Assembly (NCBI GenBank): GCA_043808305.1
Contig: JAZDFB010000043.1
Span: forward strand, 1-25,167
Source: JBBAAP01 sp043808305
GTDB taxonomy: Bacteria > Planctomycetota > MHYJ01 > JACQXL01
Direction of reading: 5' to 3'
DNA: 25,167 nt
Position numbers and translations under genes: made by a program. The notes under the pieces were generated by a model. That model worked only from the letters and a program-made list of their open reading frames with translations, ran no database searches and was not told where the DNA came from. Positions 22,810-25,167 of this stretch are shown piece by piece (position 1 is the stretch's first letter; every line of letters starts with the position of its first letter).

Positions 22810-23879
22810 TTCTTTATGGCCTGAACTTTAACCGCAATGTCGCCGGGGTTCTGGGCGAATTCCATCATGGTCTGGTAGGATATTTTTTTCTGGATAAACA
22901 GGTTGTACAAAAAGTCGTCTAACAGAACCATGCCTTGCTTGGTTCCGGTCTGGATAGCCGAGATAATCTTATGGGTTTCGTTCTCACGAATAAGGTGCTC
23001 TACGGCCGGGGTAATAATCATTATTTCGTAAGCGGCGATGACGCCGGGCATATCGGACCTGGGCATAAGAACCTGCGAAATAACAGCCAGAAGGGCCGAT
23101 GCCAATTGGGTCCGTATTTGTTCCTGCTGTTCCTTGGGAAAAATATTTACTACACGGTTAACGGTCCGTGTCGCGCCGGTGGTATGCAGGGTGCCGAATA
23201 CCAAGTGGCCGGTTTCGGCCGCGGTGATAGCAGTCGAAATAGTTTCCAGGTCGCGCATTTCTCCGACCAGAATCACGTCCGGGTCCATACGCAAAGACTT
23301 TACGATTGCTTCGGCAAACGAGCCGATATCGGCATGCACCTCACGCTGGGTTATTATAGATTTCTTGTGCTCGTGGTAATATTCTATCGGATCTTCGACC
23401 GTGATAACGTGGCAATCCATGTTGGTATTAATATAATCTATCATAGCGGCCAAGGATGTGGTTTTACCGGAACCAGTGGGGCCGGTAACCAGTATCAACC
23501 CGCGGGGACGGTTCATTAAGGCCTTGACGGTTTCGGCCGGCAGCCCTAATTCCTCAATACTCCTGAGTTTGTTGGGTATCTGGCGCAAAGTTATGCCAAT
23601 ATTGCCTTTTTGGGTAAAAACAGCAACCCTGAAGCGGGCTTTTTTCTCATAAGCGAATCCAAAATCACAACCGCCTTTTTCCTTAATTTCTATCTGATGG
23701 CGCTCCGAGGTGATAGATTTCATAAATGCTATCGTGTCATCTTTAGTCAACATAGGAATACTAAGCTGCCTTAACCGGCCGTGAAGCCTGATAACCGGAG
23801 GCAACCCAACGGCCAGGTGCAAATCCGAAGCCCCTTTTTCCACCACCACATCAAGAAGTTTATTTAATTCTATGGTCAT
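22806..23879 (-). CDS. pilT: Type IV pilus retraction ATPase PilT
   Basis: From ATG 23879 the protein has 357 residues, close to the PilT norm. The alternative start at 23969 would add 30 residues of unrelated sequence and ignore the AAGGAG placed 6 nt before 23879. Motifs: N-terminal LLDVVVEKGASDLHLAVG (8-25), Walker A GPTGSGKTT (133-141), Asp box ITVEDPIE (159-166), Walker B DPDVILVGEMRD (199-210) and His box TGHLVFGTLHT (223-233). The C-terminal PilT-type motif AIRNLIREGKTHQ corresponds here to VEHLIRENETHKI. It depolymerises pili for twitching motility or DNA uptake, acting as a cytoplasmic hexamer at the inner membrane. It follows the PilB-like gene by 91 bp. Confidence 0.95.
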   Translation of the reverse strand: MTIELNKLLDVVVEKGASDLHLAVGLPPVIRLHGRLRQLSIPMLTKDDTIAFMKSITSERHQIEIKEKGGCDFGFAYEKKARFRVAVFTQKGNIGITLRQIPNKLRSIEELGLPAETVKALMNRPRGLILVTGPTGSGKTTSLAAMIDYINTNMDCHVITVEDPIEYYHEHKKSIITQREVHADIGSFAEAIVKSLRMDPDVILVGEMRDLETISTAITAAETGHLVFGTLHTTGATRTVNRVVNIFPKEQQEQIRTQLASALLAVISQVLMPRSDMPGVIAAYEIMIITPAVEHLIRENETHKIISAIQTGTKQGMVLLDDFLYNLFIQKKISYQTMMEFAQNPGDIAVKVQAIKK

Positions 23880-23885
23880 TATCCA

Positions 23886-23891
23886 CTCCTT
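23886..23891 (-). promoter_or_regulatory. Ribosome-binding site deciding the pilT start
   Basis: AAGGAG (minus strand) ends 6 nt before the ATG at 23879. The longer frame that begins at 23969 has no comparable site. Confidence 0.7.
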
Positions 23892-23929
23892 TTTATTGAC
23901 AATAAAATGAAACAGAGCTGTTGAACCGC

Positions 23930-23955
23930 GCCCCGCCGGATCCCGCTTATTGCGG
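23930..23955. repeat. CCCGC-TTATT-GCGGG hairpin in the pilB-pilT gap
   Basis: A 5-bp GC stem with a TTATT loop, followed by AAATAC. It is of the same CCCG...CGGG class as the spacers on the left. It lies between the pilB stop and the pilT ribosome-binding site and has no T-tract. Confidence 0.4.
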
Positions 23956-23970
23956 GAAATACAACGCAAA

Positions 23971-25167
23971 TTAATAAGAAATATCTTCGCGTTTGGTCAT
24001 CAGGAGTATCTCTTCCGTGGAAGTCAATCCATCAAGAATCTTTCTGACGCCGTCTTCGAGGAGCGTAACCATACCGGTTAATTTTGCCTGTTCAAAGACT
24101 TTTGATGTTGAGGAACGCTTGAAAATTAAATCTCTTATGGCCGAATTGATTTCCAAAAGTTCATAAATCCCTTTTCTGCCTTTGTAGCCGGTGTTATTGC
24201 ATTCAGCGCAACCAACCGCTTTGTATATGGTATGTTTTTGTATATCCTTAGGTTTTAAGCTGAGGGCGCCAAGCACGCCTTCGCTGGGTTCGTCCGGCTG
24301 CTTGCATTTTGGGCAAAGCAACCTGACCAGGCGCTGAGCCATTATCGCCTGGACGGCCGAGGCAACCAGAAACGGCTTGGTGCCCATATCCAGAAGCCGG
24401 GTCACTGCCGAGCAGGCGTCGTTAGTATGAAGCGTGCTGAATACCAAGTGGCCGGTCAGTGCGGCCTGAATAGCGGTTTCGGCTGTTTCCATATCGCGGA
24501 TTTCGCCGACCAGTATGATATTAGGCGCCTGCCTGAGCATCGACCTGATGATTGACGCAAAAGTAAGCCCGATGTCCTTGCGAACCTGTGATTGGTTAAT
24601 GCCCGGCATAACGTATTCGACCGGGTCTTCGGCCGTGATTATCTTGACATTGGGCTTGTTAAGTTCCTTAAGCGCCGCATAAAGGGTCGTGGTTTTGCCG
24701 GAACCGGTCGGCCCGGTAATAAGAAACACGCCGCTGGGTTTTTTAATTATGGATTTAAACCTGGCATAGTCGTCAGGATGGAAACCAAGGCTTTCCAGCG
24801 TTATCACGGATTGTTTTTCCAGCAACCTGAGAACAATGCTTTCGCCGTGCGTAGACGGCAGCGCCGAGGCGCGGATATCAAATTCTCGGCCGTCAACCAA
24901 GATAGGAATGCGGCCATCCTGAGGCTTGCGCTTTTCGGCAATATCCATTCCGGCCATAAGCTTAATGCGCGAAAGAACCGGCGCCTGGAGCCGTTTGGGC
25001 AGGGTTTCTATCTCACGGCAAATACCGTCGATGCGGTAACGAACCCGAACAGTTTTCTCCATTGCCTCGATATGAATATCGCTGGCTCTGGTCCTGACGG
25101 CTTCGGCAACGAAAGTGTTAACCAGTTTGATTACCGGCGCGTCATCGGACGACATGTCAGACCGCTC
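23971..25167 (-). CDS. pilB: Type IV pilus / type II secretion assembly ATPase (PilB/GspE family), 5' end outside window
   Basis: The frame is open to the right edge, so only the C-terminal ~398 residues are present; the start at 25155 is an internal Met. The sequence covers the N2 end (DAPVIKLVNTFVAEAV, then ASDIHIEAMEKTVRVRYRID) and the ATPase core. It carries Walker A GPTGSGKTTT, Asp box ITAEDPVEYV, Walker B ILVGEIRDMETAETA and His box GHLVFSTLHTNDA. A zinc tetracysteine region follows (CPKCKQ ... CAECNNTGYKGRKGIYELL), typical of PilB and GspE. With pilT next door a pilus-extension role is favoured over secretion. The usual N-terminal MshEN/T2SSE_N domain must lie beyond the window. Confidence 0.93.
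   Translation of the reverse strand, partial: ERSDMSSDDAPVIKLVNTFVAEAVRTRASDIHIEAMEKTVRVRYRIDGICREIETLPKRLQAPVLSRIKLMAGMDIAEKRKPQDGRIPILVDGREFDIRASALPSTHGESIVLRLLEKQSVITLESLGFHPDDYARFKSIIKKPSGVFLITGPTGSGKTTTLYAALKELNKPNVKIITAEDPVEYVMPGINQSQVRKDIGLTFASIIRSMLRQAPNIILVGEIRDMETAETAIQAALTGHLVFSTLHTNDACSAVTRLLDMGTKPFLVASAVQAIMAQRLVRLLCPKCKQPDEPSEGVLGALSLKPKDIQKHTIYKAVGCAECNNTGYKGRKGIYELLEINSAIRDLIFKRSSTSKVFEQAKLTGMVTLLEDGVRKILDGLTSTEEILLMTKREDISY

Noticed and set aside
23880..23969. Upstream start for pilT
   Set aside because: The extra 30 residues are encoded by the inter-gene gap that holds a repeat hairpin. The AAGGAG site points to 23879.

Overview
The window looks like a chromosomal fragment of an uncultured Gram-negative bacterium, most plausibly a planctomycete-like lineage. 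It carries outer-membrane and lipoprotein genes (a TolC-type channel, lipobox-bearing proteins, an RND pump), a large TPR / seven-bladed VCBS propeller / ASPIC-UnbV lipoprotein, and an L28 protein with a GRRGMAKKKGGVGKK-like N-terminal region. It also has an abundance of short palindromic dispersed repeats of the kind seen in groundwater and sediment metagenome genomes. The lineage is an inference from gene content only.

Region 1 (1-6440) is accessory and repeat-rich. Three unrelated-looking minus-strand cargo types sit here as isolated genes: two AAA ATPases with DUF4143-type nuclease-like tails (657-1949, 3304-4467), a SAM methyltransferase (2307-3101) and a DUF1016/YhcG-type PD-(D/E)xK nuclease (4972-5973). 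They are separated by 200-650 bp spacers packed with hairpins, direct repeats and gene remnants. The spacers contain at least two recurring stem-loop families. In both, the loop is conserved while the two arms of the stem change together. This is the most unusual signal in the window.

Region 2 (6442-18294) is a long plus-strand gene run. A near-consensus promoter (6442-6470) precedes a tripartite efflux system: outer-membrane factor 6504-7940, periplasmic adaptor 8081-9235 and RND permease 9238-12312. A membrane-anchored GyrI-like (TEX264-like) protein, a benzoate-CoA-ligase-family enzyme, a two-TM potassium channel with RCK domains, and the 916-residue propeller lipoprotein follow at gaps of 11-50 bp. 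They may share a transcript with the pump, which suggests envelope or aromatic-compound stress as a shared theme, but this is not proven.

Region 3 (18308-19881) holds a polytopic membrane protein and rpmB (ribosomal protein L28), with a possible promoter and a strong ribosome-binding site.

Region 4 (19888-25167) is read on the minus strand. It carries a type IV pilus ATPase (PilB/GspE-like, cut by the window edge), a PilT retraction ATPase, a cupin whose start overlaps the pilT stop, a TPR pseudogene with two frameshifts, a short coupled ORF, and an O-antigen ligase-like membrane protein with a TPR tail. The last three lie in a stretch that looks more AT-rich by eye than the efflux operon.

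No tRNA, rRNA, CRISPR array or intact insertion sequence was seen.
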